Assembly (NCBI GenBank): GCA_963932145.1
Contig: OZ010574.1
Coordinates: forward strand, 59,210,252 to 59,274,251
Direction: 5' to 3'
Source: Acanthosepion lycidas
Taxonomy: Eukaryota; Mollusca; Cephalopoda; Sepiida; Sepiidae
DNA: 64,000 nucleotides
This document shows, one piece after another, positions 50,281 through 61,157 of this stretch. The notes below the pieces were generated by a model that did not search any database, was not told the origin of the DNA, and saw nothing but the letters and a program-made list of their open reading frames with translations. Made by a program: the position numbers and the translations under genes. Numbering within the stretch: the stretch's first letter is position 1; each line of letters starts with the position of its first letter.

Positions 50281-50737
50281 CTGCAAGTAAATAATCGACA
50301 ATGAAATTAATAACACATCACAGCACCAATGATTTTTTTTTTAGATATATAATGGCATGCCAACATATATACACACACTTTATATTGATATACATCTTTT
50401 ATTTGTCACTGATAACGCTAGATGCTGTCTTATTGAAAAAGAGCTGTTTTTATAAATGCGTTGGAGTACAAAAACGACACATTTAATAAAACTAGTTTCC
50501 TATTGCAAGTTTGTATTTCAATCGACCGTAGGATTTTTTTCAATGAAGCATTTATTTGGTAAAATTAATTTCCTCTATGTCTAAATCGTAACAGCAGGGT
50601 GCCCTAGTAATCTCTTAGATTATGGAATAATTTGATTTTTAATAAAGAGAAGCTTGCAGAGATGATATTTCAATTCAGTGTGGAAAGAAAATTTGCTTAT
50701 CCTAGACAATGACCATTTTAATAAACATACGCTGGGA

Positions 50738-50773
50738 GAATTGAAACTGGTGTTTTAACACCAGTTTCAATTC
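50738..50773. repeat. Perfect 17-bp hairpin with 2-nt loop
   Basis: GAATTGAAACTGGTGTT at 50738-50754 is exactly complementary to 50757-50773. There is no T-run after it, and a terminator is not expected in this context. Confidence 0.9.
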
Positions 50774-51110
50774 AAGTTTTTAAACCCCAAAATAAATAAA
50801 AAAGATCATTAAAACCTGCAAGAATCCCCAAAAGATTGCACTTTATAAACGTGGGCTCACTGGTGTAGCAAAAGTTCACAATACTTTCGAACTAATGACT
50901 TTGGGAAAGGTATTAATCGATCTTTTCTTCTCCTCCTCGTTAATAACAGGTGAACTTGGGCCGTCTAGCCCTTACTGCCAGCCAGTCGAAGAGAATTACT
51001 ACCCTATATTCAAAGCTGTTGGAAACAATGGAGTTCACACCATTGTCTTCCACAGGAATAGACTGGCTTATGGATAATACGAAGTAACCCAAGCAATTTG
51101 TCGCATAATA

Positions 51111-51190
51111 TTAAGTTGGTGCAAAAATAATGACGGTTTTTGACGTATTTTTTAACGTCAAAAACCGTCATTATTTTTGCACCAACCTAA
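51111..51190. mobile_element. MADE1-like palindromic mariner MITE
   Basis: This 80-bp element has 36-bp arms with one mismatch (TTAAGTTGGTGCAAAAATAA start, ACCAACCTAA end) around an 8-nt loop, and TA on both sides (51109-51110 and 51191-51192). The end sequence TTAGGTTGGTGCAAAA.TAAT is known from Hsmar1/MADE1-type mariner elements. No coding sequence. Confidence 0.9.
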
Positions 51191-51424
51191 TACATAGAGA
51201 GGAGAAGGGTGCCACCGCCAAGTAATTCATATTCCCTAAGTAATGACATGAAGGTTACCCAGCTACAACGGAACGTTCTTGCAACGTTGCAGATACGTAT
51301 TTTGGTTGGGATTCTTTTGTTGGTTGATTCGTTTTTTACGACATATCAACCCTTTGCAGGTTATTTAAAGCCAAAAAATATTTTTAGATTCTGAGAATTT
51401 TTTTTTTAGCTAATAATCGTTTAG

Positions 51425-51710
51425 TGATACAATTCTTACTAATTAACCCATAGCTAAGGGAGAAGAGGTGGATTCATGCCTTTCCCAAAGGCATTTGCGC
51501 GTAAGTAAACATAACGATCCCAGCTGGAATTGGAACTCGGCTCTTTGATTAACAATTCCGAGTCATTATCCATTACACCACCCGCACATCCAAGCTACGG
51601 CCTCTGGTATTCCCAAGCGGTCAACCATCTAGCAACTGACGAAACTCGACATTGCTTAACATCGGTGATTGTATAGGAACCGGTTTTTAACGGGAGTTAT
51701 GTGACATTGA
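51425..51710 (-). repeat. Chimeric 5S/tRNA-like SINE, reverse copy
   Basis: On the plus strand the order is body (AGGGAGAAGAGGTGGATTCA), tRNA-like complement (AACAATTCCGAGTCATTATC, CATTACACCACC), then 5S complement (GGTATTCCCAAGCGGTCAAC, CATTGCTTAACATCGGTGAT). The 5' end of the 5S part is near 51705. Confidence 0.83.
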
Positions 51711-51764
51711 GGCGACGTTACCAGAACGTTGTAATCGACTCTTTTCCTGACCCCAACCTGAGTC

Positions 51765-52025
51765 TCTCTCTACTGTAATGCTATTTTTTACGGAGAACGT
51801 TCCACCAGTTCATATCTTTACAGCCATAACCCGCTACCTCATGTACACGGGGGGGGGGGGGTCCATCTTCATTCCCTTTTCATATTCCACTCTTAAGAAT
51901 AAAGATTCCATTCGGATAGCTTCTTCCAAAACGCCGCTGCCTTGGGGAACAACCTCCCGAGAAGATGCTTTCTCGAAATTTTAACCTCTTCAACTCTAGG
52001 GTCACCCGTTATCTATTTACATGAT
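51765..52025 (+). pseudogene. Probable LINE C-terminal fragment
   Basis: In shifting frames: an ALGNNLPRR-like segment near 51940 and FSRNFNLFNSRVTRYL near 51970-52020, resembling the WNSLP..FxxxxNLxxFKSRVNRxL ending of non-LTR reverse transcriptases. A 12-bp G run lies at about 51850. Confidence 0.55.
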
Positions 52026-52797
52026 CTATAATTTTTACGTTCATAAAAACAGGTCCCGTTTAGTAACCCCTGACTTGCTCTTAGGCATTGCATCAGTGTC
52101 ATAAAAAAGTATCTCAGAGGGAAAAGCAAAGTTACTTGGCTGGGTTCATTTCCGCTTCAAGAATCAAGTGACTATAATGGTATACAGGGTATCCATAACA
52201 GGAAGTCTTACCCGATTTGACCGTCGTAGGCGTCGGTGCTTGAATGACGACAACATGCGAAAAGGCGGACAAGAATGACGGCTATATAATCAATAGTAAA
52301 ACTAGCATATTCATCAACCTGATGGAGAAAGTTTAGACATCAAGTGGACAGCCAACTTTGACGATAAAGTTGACATTTTCATAGCATTCTGCAGTGATTA
52401 AAGCTGTTTTACAATGGCTTGTGAGATAAGCTTATTAATTAAGTACTGCGCTATCACAAGCTTGTTTTTTATATGTTTATCATTCACGCAACCTGTTGTC
52501 GCTGATTAGTATGTGACTAAGCAGAGACAATCAACTAGTAACCTACTTAACGAGTCAGTGTGAATGGAGGACAGAAAAAAGACAAAGAGCAGAGTAAAAA
52601 GAACCAAAAATTACTTGAAACAAAATACGAGAAGTTATCGAGATCCATGATCGTCCCACATCCGAAAAAAGACATAGTAAATATAAAAGAGAGTTTATAT
52701 AGAATATTTATAGGGCAATACAAGTGTTGTGCTAACAATACTGTTTCATTACAATACAAGGCCTTACTTAACACCATCGCAAAAACCGAGATCAGGT

Positions 52798-52798
<1 letters not shown>

Positions 52799-52864
<66 letters not shown>
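52799..52864. repeat. (TA)n(CA)n tract
   Basis: TA repeat interrupted by CACA, ending in a CACACA run and a (CAGA)n run up to 52880. Confidence 0.94.
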
Positions 52865-52866
<2 letters not shown>

Positions 52867-52880
52867 GACAGACAGACAGA

Positions 52881-52922
52881 GGGTGCGATGGATAAATTGT
52901 CGTCTAAATTATGCAAAAATGG
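52881..52922 (+). mobile_element. Solo mariner end
   Basis: GGTGCGATGGATAAATTGTC, then GTCTAAATTATGCAAAAATG, matches the left end of mariner copy A (TGTGATGGATAAATTGTC, then ATATAAATTATGCAAAAATG). No transposase sequence follows. Confidence 0.75.
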
Positions 52923-52960
52923 AACTTGTAAAGCATAGGGCAAATATGGGAGTACAAGTA

Positions 52961-53023
52961 CATAATGGTAAGACATTAGCCAGATAAAGACACCCCCTCT
53001 GCCACTAATGTCTTACCATTATG
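52961..53023. repeat. 18-bp inverted repeat with 27-nt loop
   Basis: CATAATGGTAAGACATTA (52961-52978) pairs exactly with 53006-53023. It lies just before the 5S-type SINE. Confidence 0.88.
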
Positions 53024-53031
53024 TGGGCGGT

Positions 53032-53350
53032 GCTTACGGCCATCCCACGTTGAAACACCGCTTCTCGTGCGATCACCGAACTTAAGCAACATCAAGCTTG
53101 GTCATTACCTAGATGGGAGACAGCTTAGGAATACCAGGTGCCGTAAGTGTAGATGTGTGTGTGTGGTGTAATGGATAATGGCTCAGAATTGTTAATCGGA
53201 GAGCCTAGTTCTAATTCCAGTTGGATTCGTTATATTCACTTCGGCGCAAATACCCTTGAGAAAGGTATGAATCCACCTCTCCTCCCCCAGGTATGGGTTA
53301 ATTAGGGCCTATCACTAAATCATTATTATCTATAAAAAAAAAAAAAAAAA
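53032..53350 (+). repeat. Chimeric 5S/tRNA-like SINE, most complete copy
   Basis: A 5S-like head of about 119 nt (starts GCTTACGGCCATCCCACGTT; box A GAACTTAAGCAACATCAAGC; box C region TTGGTCATTACCTAGATGGG; ends GGAATACCAGGTGCCGTAAG) is followed by a tRNA-like module (TGGTGTAATGGATAATGGCT; B-box-like CCTAGTTCTAATTCCAG), a body and an A run at 53333-53350. The 5S part differs from canonical 5S at several box positions and is fused to SINE sequence, so it is not a 5S rRNA gene. Confidence 0.9.
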
Positions 53351-53410
53351 ATTCTAACGAATTTAAAAATATTTTCTGGCTTTAAATAATCTGAAAAGGG
53401 ATGGTAGTCC

Positions 53411-53445
<35 letters not shown>

Positions 53446-54682
53446 GACGTAATAATTTACAAACTAATTACTAACCATTGTTTCTTCTCTTTCCATAAAA
53501 GGTTTTACAAGCAAAAATTCATTTAATCTATAGGGTCCCCAATAAGCGGTGGTTGTGGAATTTACGAAGATTGAGAGTTGGTGTGTATTTTAAGTGTGCA
53601 CGTTTATCATTTTAGGATACAGGCAATATAATTATTTTTTTGATATTTTAGAAGTACAATTCAGTTACAAAATTACTTAAATATTGATTTCATATTTTTT
53701 TAGATTACAGGTAAACCAGTTGGGAATAATTCATGCCTGACTTTTTTTTTTGAAACCAAGAATTGTCATTGCTATAGATTTCAAGTTCTTTTAACAGCCG
53801 AATAAAAAAAATAGATACATGAAGAAGGCCAGGATGTACAAGGCCGAAACGTGTCTCCGAGAATCAAAACGAGAACAACAGTTTTCGAATAAATCAATGT
53901 GCATTATCACCCGTACTGAAATCCTCTTAGATAAGTTGGTAAAGGGAAGCAAGAAAAAAGGGGCGTAGCGTCTCCACAACCAATCAAAACAAATGCAACA
54001 TAGTATTTTAAAACTAAATTTAACTCCAAAACGTTCGACTTCAAATTTTTATGGTGAAGCAAAATAAATAGTGAAACACACCAAATTTATTTAAAAGAAA
54101 AAAAAAGTTCTTTATTCAATCACCCTGTCGAATTTAATCCCTACTCCTGCATGCAAATCAGAGCGTTTGTAAGTGTGTATTTGGGAGACGATTACCATTC
54201 ATTATGTACAAGAAATATCCCTGCCAGCTAATATGGAGTCTAGAGCTTATGATGTGAAAAACCCAATGGTTCGCATATAAGATCTCTAGAAGGCAAATGA
54301 ATCATTCTTTAGTACCCGACCCTGCACCTAATCGCCATCAAAGACACCCCCAGTGTTCTTTAAAGTCGATATGATAATGCAAAGCTACAGACACGGCTGC
54401 AGCGTTCGCTTCCTTCATTAAAAAGGCTTAGGCAGTTAAATTAGGGAAATAAAAGAGGCATTAATCAGAGAAAAAAAAGATTCCAAATATTTTAACCCGT
54501 TATTCACGTGATAGAATTGGCAAAAGATCAAGTTTGTATCTCGATTTGCTTCTACTGAAGCAGAGCAGGGAGAAAGTTGAAACTTCCCCGTCCCTAAAAA
54601 AAAAAAAAGCTGAATAGATGGGTGTGTATGGTGTCGTGCAACGGCTAGCAGCATGCTAACGAGAATCGGGGAAGCCAATTCG

Positions 54683-54687
<5 letters not shown>

Positions 54688-54737
<50 letters not shown>
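54688..54737. repeat. (TA)n microsatellite abutting a mariner
   Basis: The TA repeat runs directly into the GGTGCGATGGACAAATTGTC end of mariner copy C. Confidence 0.95.
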
Positions 54738-54740
<3 letters not shown>

Positions 54741-55440
54741 TGCGATGGACAAATTGTCGCCATTTTATATTTTTAATTTCGTGCATGAGCGTTCCCTTTG
54801 ATTTTGTCGATGGCACAGTATAGTAGGGTCAGTTGGGCACTGTCCATTAGAAAAAGAGCACCATGACGCAATTCACTCCGTCACAAATTTGGAAACGGCA
54901 TGCTGTACTGCCAGGCATTCGCGCCGGAAGTTCCAATACGAACATTTCATTGCATTTAGGTGTCAATCTGAGAAGTGTGCAGAGGATTCGAAAAGAGTTG
55001 GATGATATATCCAGTAAGCATCATGGTGTTTGGAGTGATCACTAGTGAAGGCGATGTTATGCCGCCATTCATCTTCTTATAGGGCCTCAGACTCAACACA
55101 GTCAAAAGGGGTGGTGGCTGAAAGACCCTATTGTGTGGTAACAAGACTACACCATTACCCCACACAAGCTGGCGAACCCAGTCATGATTGTCAGACAATT
55201 TATGCGAATTGGGCGAGAATCCATCGAAACCCCACCTTGTAACACCAAAGATGAACTGAAGGCTAGGACTATGGCAGCATTCACCAACTTAAACAAGGAA
55301 ACCACCCAGAAGAGTTGCAGGAGATTTCGAAATCGTCTGGAGACCGTGGGTGAAGCCAATCACGGTTTTATTGAGTAAATTTACTTTTTCAAATTTCAAA
55401 ATATTTTTGTGTAATTTTAGTAAATATATTTGTTAAAATG
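54738..55440 (+). mobile_element. Mariner-family element, internally deleted (copy C)
   Basis: The left end is GGTGCGATGGACAAATTGTC. Plus frames give TPSQIWKRHAVLPGIRAGSS, NISLHLGVNLRSVQRIRKEL (helix-turn-helix), then in another frame VFGVITSEGDVMPPFIF-like sequence, and at the end NTKDELKARTMAAFTNLNKE and CRRFRNRLETVGEANHGFIE. Two deletions and several stops. The right end fades into AT-rich sequence without a clear inverted repeat. Confidence 0.85.
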
Positions 55441-55521
55441 ATGTCATATAAAAACTTATTGTACATAGAAAGTAAGATTTGGAAAAAAAACACCTTATAT
55501 TTATTTATATGTAATATTATA

Positions 55522-55661
55522 ATACAGAGAAACCCGGATATAAGAGAGACTTTCTATGGTCCCAAATTAGAGCCATACTTACCTAAACAAAATAGACCAA
55601 ATCAGGATATAAGAGACTTCTTCTCCGGTCCCGACAACTCTCTTATATCCGGGTTACACTG
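55522..55661. mobile_element. pogo/Tigger-like MITE, copy 1
   Basis: Ends are AAACCCGGATATAAGAGA (left, worn) and TCTTATATCCGGGTTACACT (right). The core CTATGGTCCCAAATTAGAGC, CATACTTACCTAAACAAAAT is shared with the copies at 61154 and 62215. Confidence 0.78.
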
Positions 55662-55981
55662 TACATGTATTTTTGAAGAGAAATATTAAAATTGTTACAA
55701 GTGGGTTTTCAGAAAATTTTTTTTACATTTACAACCTTTTAGCTTTTTAAAAAGCTTGTAACTTTATATTTTCTCCCTCTCTCTCTCTATATATATATAT
55801 TTATTTGAGTGCGTGTGTATGTAAAAATGACAGTATATATATATATTTTTTTTTTTTTTCTACTCTCGTTTTCAGAGCATACACAGCTGCTAGAGAGTCT
55901 AGTCAATCTGTCGCCGACACCTGCCCACAAGCACGTTTGTGTTTGTTCAACACCCATCTGCGGTTTAATATTACAACTCTG

Positions 55982-55995
55982 CTAACCGGACCTTA

Positions 55996-56049
<54 letters not shown>

Positions 56050-56220
56050 ATACTCTGTCATGATCGACAGAATAAGTATGGTTTTCACGCACTTTCCAAA
56101 GAGTCCACACGCCGAGACCGATAGTATCAAGAAGTCCCCTTCCTGACAATTGGACCATGATGAAATCCGAACCCGGTTCTCGTAATCTGAAAGCGATTGT
56201 TCTATCCACCTTATGGATAC
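55982..56220 (-). repeat. (GA)n run and tRNA-like SINE head
   Basis: A pure GA run at 55998-56045 follows CCGGACCTTAGTTGGAGAGA. At 56165-56220 the minus strand reads AAGGTGGATAGAACAATCGC, then AGATTACGAGAACCGGGTTC, spaced like tRNA A and B boxes. The cloverleaf is not complete. Confidence 0.6.
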
Positions 56221-56449
56221 ATCAGCAGTTGAATATTAAAAACTAGACAAAAATATCTTCAGATTGTAGGTAAGACAGACATTGGTGCTGGTCCGGAAAG
56301 AGCATTGTACCTCTTTAGCCAACAGGAAATTTTTTTTTTAAGACAGTTTTGTCATTCAGTAACTTATCATAAAGATTATTGTAGAACAGTATATGCGTCA
56401 GAAGTCAAAGAAATATTGCGAAAAACTTTATGAAAAGAACTGTTACCAA

Positions 56450-56695
56450 GTGGAGTAATGGATAGCGAGTTCGAATTCAATATATTCACTTTCGTGCTAA
56501 TACCCTTAGGAAAGGTATGAACCCTCTTCTGCCCCGACTAGCTGTGGGTAAATAGTAGGACAGACCGAGTTCTATAGCCTTCTGTAGCCGCAGAAAGAAA
56601 TGGCAACCTACTGCAGGAAAATCTGCCTCATCAGTCATGTATTTAAAGTTACATGATCGCCTAAGCGTGTATCACGCATGGCATATAACTGACAT
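56450..56695 (+). repeat. tRNA-type SINE
   Basis: Shortened head GGAGTAATGGATAGCGAGTT, body CGTGCTAATACCCTTAGGAA, and tail AGAAATGGCAACCTACTGCA, ATCACGCATGGCATATAACT. It has lost about 30 bp between the A- and B-box-like parts. Confidence 0.8.
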
Positions 56696-56756
56696 ATCTG
56701 TATTTTATTTCAGAATTTATAAGCAAAAGAGAGAGTGAGTTTGGTTTAATTTTTTA

Positions 56757-56850
56757 CAGTTTATCACCAAATTTATTAAGAGCTACAAAAGACAAGAAAT
56801 TGTAGAGAGCCATAATCGCCAACGTCTTGAGAGGACACGGCACATGGCAA
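56757..56850 (+). pseudogene. LINE 3' tail fragment
   Basis: Reads the C-terminal RKLWRAIIANVLRGHGT-like stretch (GAGAGCCATAATCGCCAACG, TCTTGAGAGGACACGGCACA), the end of the family at 47690-48440. Confidence 0.7.
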
Positions 56851-57769
56851 TAAAATGGCAATTATATTTTTAACATGTTGACTGCCAGAGGTCAATTGTG
56901 AAATCTGGCTTCAAACACCAACAATAGCCAACTTAGACAATAACAAATGTTTATATATCTATAGCTTCAACTGAAGTCTTAGCATTGTCTTCCCTCTAAA
57001 AGTATCACTGCGTGAATAAACTCGTTGTTGGCGCCTGCAGATGAAAATGTATCAGAAAATGCCAAGCACGAGTCATCCTGTGGTTGGCAATCAATGTGTT
57101 AATTTCTTCCTTGCAACCGATTTTTAGCTGGAAGCGTAGCTGGCCACTCTTTCGAATATTCAAGCTCGCCCCAAAGCATTGACACTTGACTTTCCAATTA
57201 AAAAAAAACCCAAAAAAAACAAAAAAACAAAACAGAAAGAATTAAAATTGAATTAACGAAGATGAAAAAATAGAAGATGTCGACTGTTAAGGATAAAACG
57301 AAAAGAATGATAAAATAGTAATTATTTTCGGAGTTCGTGAACCATTTTTGAGTTCTGACTAATAAAAAAATACAAACAAAAAAGAAAATTACAAAGGATT
57401 GGTAGCACAATTAAAATTGGAGTGGAGACTTGAGGTAGGCTCCTGCTTTTCGAGCAGGTAAAGCTTTCGAAAAACTTTTTTTTTTATCATGCTAGGTGGT
57501 AATGTCAAACTAAAAGGGAAACAGAAGTAACAATGTCATTATACCTTGGGTCATCTTTTACACACACTTTAATAGGCTATTTCAACAGATTTTACAAGCT
57601 CTAAGAATATTTGTTTAGAAAAATCATATTAATAATCAAATAATCAAATACAAGTGCGTTCTGTAATAGACCTGCCATTGGGAATATTTTGTACCAAATA
57701 TAAATTCCGCCTGGAATAGTCATGCCGGTGGGATATTTCAATTTTTTTTTTTTTTTTTTTTTACAAGCG

Positions 57770-57985
57770 TGGTATTTCAAATTGTAACATAGCTTTCCTG
57801 TACCTTTTTGATAAATACTTTCATGCCAATTGTTGTGATGAGCTTTCCTCTATGGTACCTAGACTTTCTGAATTTAAGCCCCTTACTAGATTGGCGGCAA
57901 GGTCTCACCATTTTACAGTTGTAATGGCTAGATGTAACCATAAGTTCTATGTTAACAGTTTTCTCTCTTGCACTTCTAAATGAAA
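57770..57985 (+). pseudogene. LINE fragment (jockey-like RT C-terminus)
   Basis: TAACATAGCTTTCCTGTACC, TTTCATGCCAATTGTTGTGA and TAGATTGGCGGCAAGGTCTC match 8220-8380 in the same order. Lacks the last part and the tail. Confidence 0.72.
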
Positions 57986-58199
57986 GTTATCTTTAATGAA
58001 CAATTAAATACTTTTTTTCACTCTGCTGTATATTTCTTAAAGCATGTTTGCATTAATTTTAATTATTTCACAATGTATTTATTTTAACTTAATAAATTCT
58101 ATAAGCTATGCAAAAATTACACCCAACATTTGCTTCTTCAGATGTCTGTTGATCCGGGTAACATTCAGGAAATTTTGAACTGAACCCATAATTTAATCT

Positions 58200-58290
58200 A
58201 CGGAACAGATTCCAACTGGAATTCCAACTCTGATGTTTGAATTCTCATTGAGAGTCGCTATCCATTACACCACCCGCACATCCAGAGTCT
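58200..58290 (-). repeat. SINE head fragment
   Basis: GACTGGAATTCCAACTCTGA-like, GAGTCGCTATCCATTACACC and ACCCGCACATCCAGAG are the complement of the tRNA-like module and its junction with the 5S-type head. Confidence 0.65.
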
Positions 58291-58375
58291 AACAACGACG
58301 ATCATTGTTTTGGAACACGGTCAAATAAACCCGAGTGGATATATATATATATCTATATATATATTTAAATATCTT

Positions 58376-58562
58376 TATAAATTTTGTTAGCGAAGGGATT
58401 TAGCCATTTTATATCATTAACTTTACTAATTTACTTTTTGTGTGAATGATTCATTGTAATATAAATTGAACTGTAATACCATATTTGATTATATATATAT
58501 ATATATATAAAGTAAAGTTAATGATATAAAATGGCGAAATCCCTTCGCTAACAAAATTTATA
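58376..58562. repeat. 52-bp inverted repeat with one mismatch
   Basis: The arms 58376-58427 and 58511-58562 (AATTTTGTTAGCGAAGGGAT in the left arm) are complementary except for one base. The 83-nt spacer contains a (TA)n run. Confidence 0.92.
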
Positions 58563-58684
58563 TATATGTATATATATCTCTGTGGCCGGTCATAAAAAAT
58601 ATGCTGTGGTAAACAGATAATACTGTAATAATCTCACGCAAAAATGATGTTAACCGTTTTAAACGAGATGTGCTAAGCTTAAAA

Positions 58685-58925
58685 TTTAGGTAGAAATGTG
58701 GTCCTACAAAATGATGATCAGAATAACATGGACTGAACATGTGATCAACGACGAAGTTTTAGAGAAAATGAAAACAAAAGGGACACTTATACATCTGAAG
58801 AGACGGTTGAAATTTCTAGCGGACATAATGAGGAAAGAGGCCTTGGAAAATTTGATACTCACAAAACATATTGAAGGCAAGAGGGCCATGATCGCTTATA
58901 TCCTGAACGAACACTGCACATAGAA
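58685..58925 (+). pseudogene. LINE 3' fragment with internal deletion
   Basis: Plus frame: MWSYKMMIRITWTEHVINDE, VLEKMKTKGTLIHLKRRLKF, LADIMRKEALENLILTKHIE and GKRAMIAYILNEHCT. The GKR...RAMIA junction lacks about 50 residues present in the 47690 copy. Short but open in one frame. Not a host gene. Confidence 0.8.
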
Positions 58926-59049
58926 GACAACATCAAAACTGACATATAAATGGTGAGTATCTCTTTAACTTTCCAATGTAAAAACTGTAGTCAGTGTTTG
59001 TTGTATTACACTACACTTTTTCTTCCCCTTAATATATATATATATAAAA

Positions 59050-59215
59050 TCACATTAGACGTTAATTTTAGTGGATACTCATATTTGAGAAGACGATCCG
59101 TTTATTTATTAAACATTGTATTTATTTATTTATTTTTGTCTACCAACCTGAATACTCGAGAAAGAATAATATCTGCTTCCCGGCAGGATTTGAACTTGCG
59201 CCCTTGTCCCACGAA
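59050..59215 (-). repeat. tRNA-derived SINE of the 1140-1660 family
   Basis: The plus strand shows GTGGATACTCATATTTGAGA, CAACCTGAATACTCGAGAAA and CGGCAGGATTTGAACTTGCG (B-box complement), the complement of the 1470-1660 element. The head is cut short. Confidence 0.72.
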
Positions 59216-59294
59216 GAAATTTTGCTGGTCCAGCAAGGTCTGAACAGTGCCTTCAAGCGAAATCCTTCTCGTCTTACATTCTTAGAAATTATAT

Positions 59295-59455
59295 CATATA
59301 TTAACAATCCCGAGCCGTTATCGATTGCATCACGCGCACATCCAAGCTTAGAGCGCTTGGTATTCCCAAGCGGTCACTCATCTAGTTAATGACCAGGCTC
59401 AGTGTTGCTTAACTTCGGTAATCGTACTGGAACCGGTATTTCAACGTAATGTGTC
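59295..59455 (-). repeat. 5S/tRNA-like SINE fragment
   Basis: Plus strand: CCCGAGCCGTTATCGATTGC (tRNA-like complement), GCACATCCAAGCTTAGAGCG, GGTATTCCCAAGCGGTCACT, CAGTGTTGCTTAACTTCGGT, AACCGGTATTTCAACGT (5S complement). The body is absent. Confidence 0.8.
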
Positions 59456-59461
59456 CGACAG

Positions 59462-59905
59462 CATAAAAGTGCGATATGAAGATCCAAAGGCGAATCGGAA
59501 CAGCGAAAGTTGCCTTTCAGAAGCTAAGCAAAGTATTAAAATAGAAAAATGTATTTATAATAAAAAAAAAGAGAGAAAAGTGTAATGAACTGTATGTGAT
59601 ATTGATCCTCTTATATGGCTGTGAACGCTGGAAGATTTCTTCACAGATGAGGTAAGAGACTTGACGTGACAGATGTGGTTCTGCATAATGATGTTAAAAG
59701 TAGGACGGGCGAAAAAACAAGGAGGAAGTTCTGAAGAAACTAGAAAGACATACTTAAAATCAGAAAGAGAGATGAAATTTCTGAGACACTTAATTAGGAA
59801 AGAGGGTTTGGAAAATTTAACACTCACAGGACATACTGAATGAACAAGAGGCGGGTTGGGGAGAACGGAAACAATATTATAACATTCTGAAGGTGATTTT
59901 GCTTG
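59462..59905 (+). pseudogene. LINE RT C-terminal fragment
   Basis: Contains, in order and with frameshifts, the segments for AKVAFQKLSKVL-like, CELYVILILLYGCERWKIS-like, MWFCIMMLK-like and FLRHLIRKEGLENLTLTGHT-like sequence of the second LINE family. Confidence 0.75.
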
Positions 59906-60131
59906 CAAAACAAACATTTTATCCTACCACCGCAAGTGACTCAGATGAATGTTCGAATTTTGCAGTTGTGTTGTTATATCCTGCTATGGCAACAGAAAAT
60001 GGCCATGACTCAAATTAAGTAGTGCAATAGATGATCCTTGAAAAACAATGAAGTGGATAGAAAAGTAGTGAATAATGCAGTGTTATACGTTAAAGAGCCA
60101 AATGTTGTTTAGAGCCACAAAGGATAGGAAA

Positions 60132-60273
60132 TCTTTTCTGTGTTCTCAGAGCCACAACGGACAGGAAATTGTCGGGAGCCATGATAGCTCGCGTTTTGAA
60201 GCTCTTCAAAACGCGAGCTATCATGGCTCCCGACAATTTCCTATCCGTTGTAGCTCTTAGAGCGCAGAAAAGA
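60132..60273. repeat. 70-bp fold-back of a LINE tail, 2-nt loop
   Basis: The arms 60132-60201 and 60204-60273 are complementary with about five mismatches; the inner 35 bp or so are perfect (CGGGAGCCATGATAGCTCGC, GTTTTGAAG). The arm sequence is the RKLWRAMIAxVLK end of the LINE family. The left arm also overlaps a direct duplication of GAGCCACAA.GGA.AGGAAAT from about 60110. Confidence 0.9.
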
Positions 60274-61097
60274 AGTGGTTGATCTTCATCAGGAACCCCC
60301 GTTAATTTGTCCTTGTACTAGAATTAGTTAACATGAGTTAATAATCATGACTTGTGTCATACAAAACGAAGTTCGAACGAATCAGGGAGTATACACAAGT
60401 TGAGACATGTGAAAATCGAAGCATGCAAACATTAAGAGTGGATTTTGGGAGCGTTTGTCCGTTAATAACATTTTACTACTTCTATTGCAATTTTTCCCCT
60501 TTCAAGAGAATACTCAGACAGTGACTCAGTGTTGAATTCTGCCACTAGGAGGAGCTTCTTTTTGAAGTAATAACGTTTTAGGATCGGAATGGAGAGAAGG
60601 CTTTTTTTTCTTTTTTTTTTTTTAATGAAAGCAATAAGCGTGAAAGTGAAGCAGCAGAACCGGCGCTGTGTGTGTGTGTGTGTAGGGGGGGGGATAAGTC
60701 AGGCCGGGAGAAGAAGGATAGGGGAAAAAAAAAAAAGATTAAAAAAGAAAAAAAAAATTAATTTATATTATAACAGAGAACTGCTTTGCTTTTGAAAGCC
60801 TTCCATTTTGGCCGTATTAAGAGGTTTGTTTGATATTCCGGGACACAGACAAAATTGTTTATACATGGTTGAATTTTTTAAATTTTCATAAGAAATTCTT
60901 AAGGGGAAAAAACGCAGAAAGAAATGAAAAAAAAAAGTCTTGCACACGTTCAAACAAAAACGAAACTCCTATTGTTACACTTGAATGAATTCTATCTTTT
61001 AACACGAGAGTTTAAATGAGATCGGAGATTGAAATGCCTCTATATTTCCTCCAAAGAAAATGTAAATTTTTGTAATTAATCAGGATAATATCGCCTA

Positions 61098-61099
<2 letters not shown>

Positions 61100-61153
<54 letters not shown>
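61100..61153. repeat. (TA)n tract, left of MITE copy 2
   Basis: TA repeat that runs straight into the MITE end AGTGTAACC. Confidence 0.95.

Positions 61154-61157
<4 letters not shown>

Noticed and set aside
49342..50316. A 324-codon minus-strand frame ending near CMIP exon 1
   Set aside because: One frame includes the true exon residues at its start (YLRDQW) but then reads through the donor into the minisatellite.
53032..53150. 5S rRNA gene
   Set aside because: Box positions are changed, the 5S-like part is fused directly to a tRNA-like module and an A tail, and several decayed copies share that layout.
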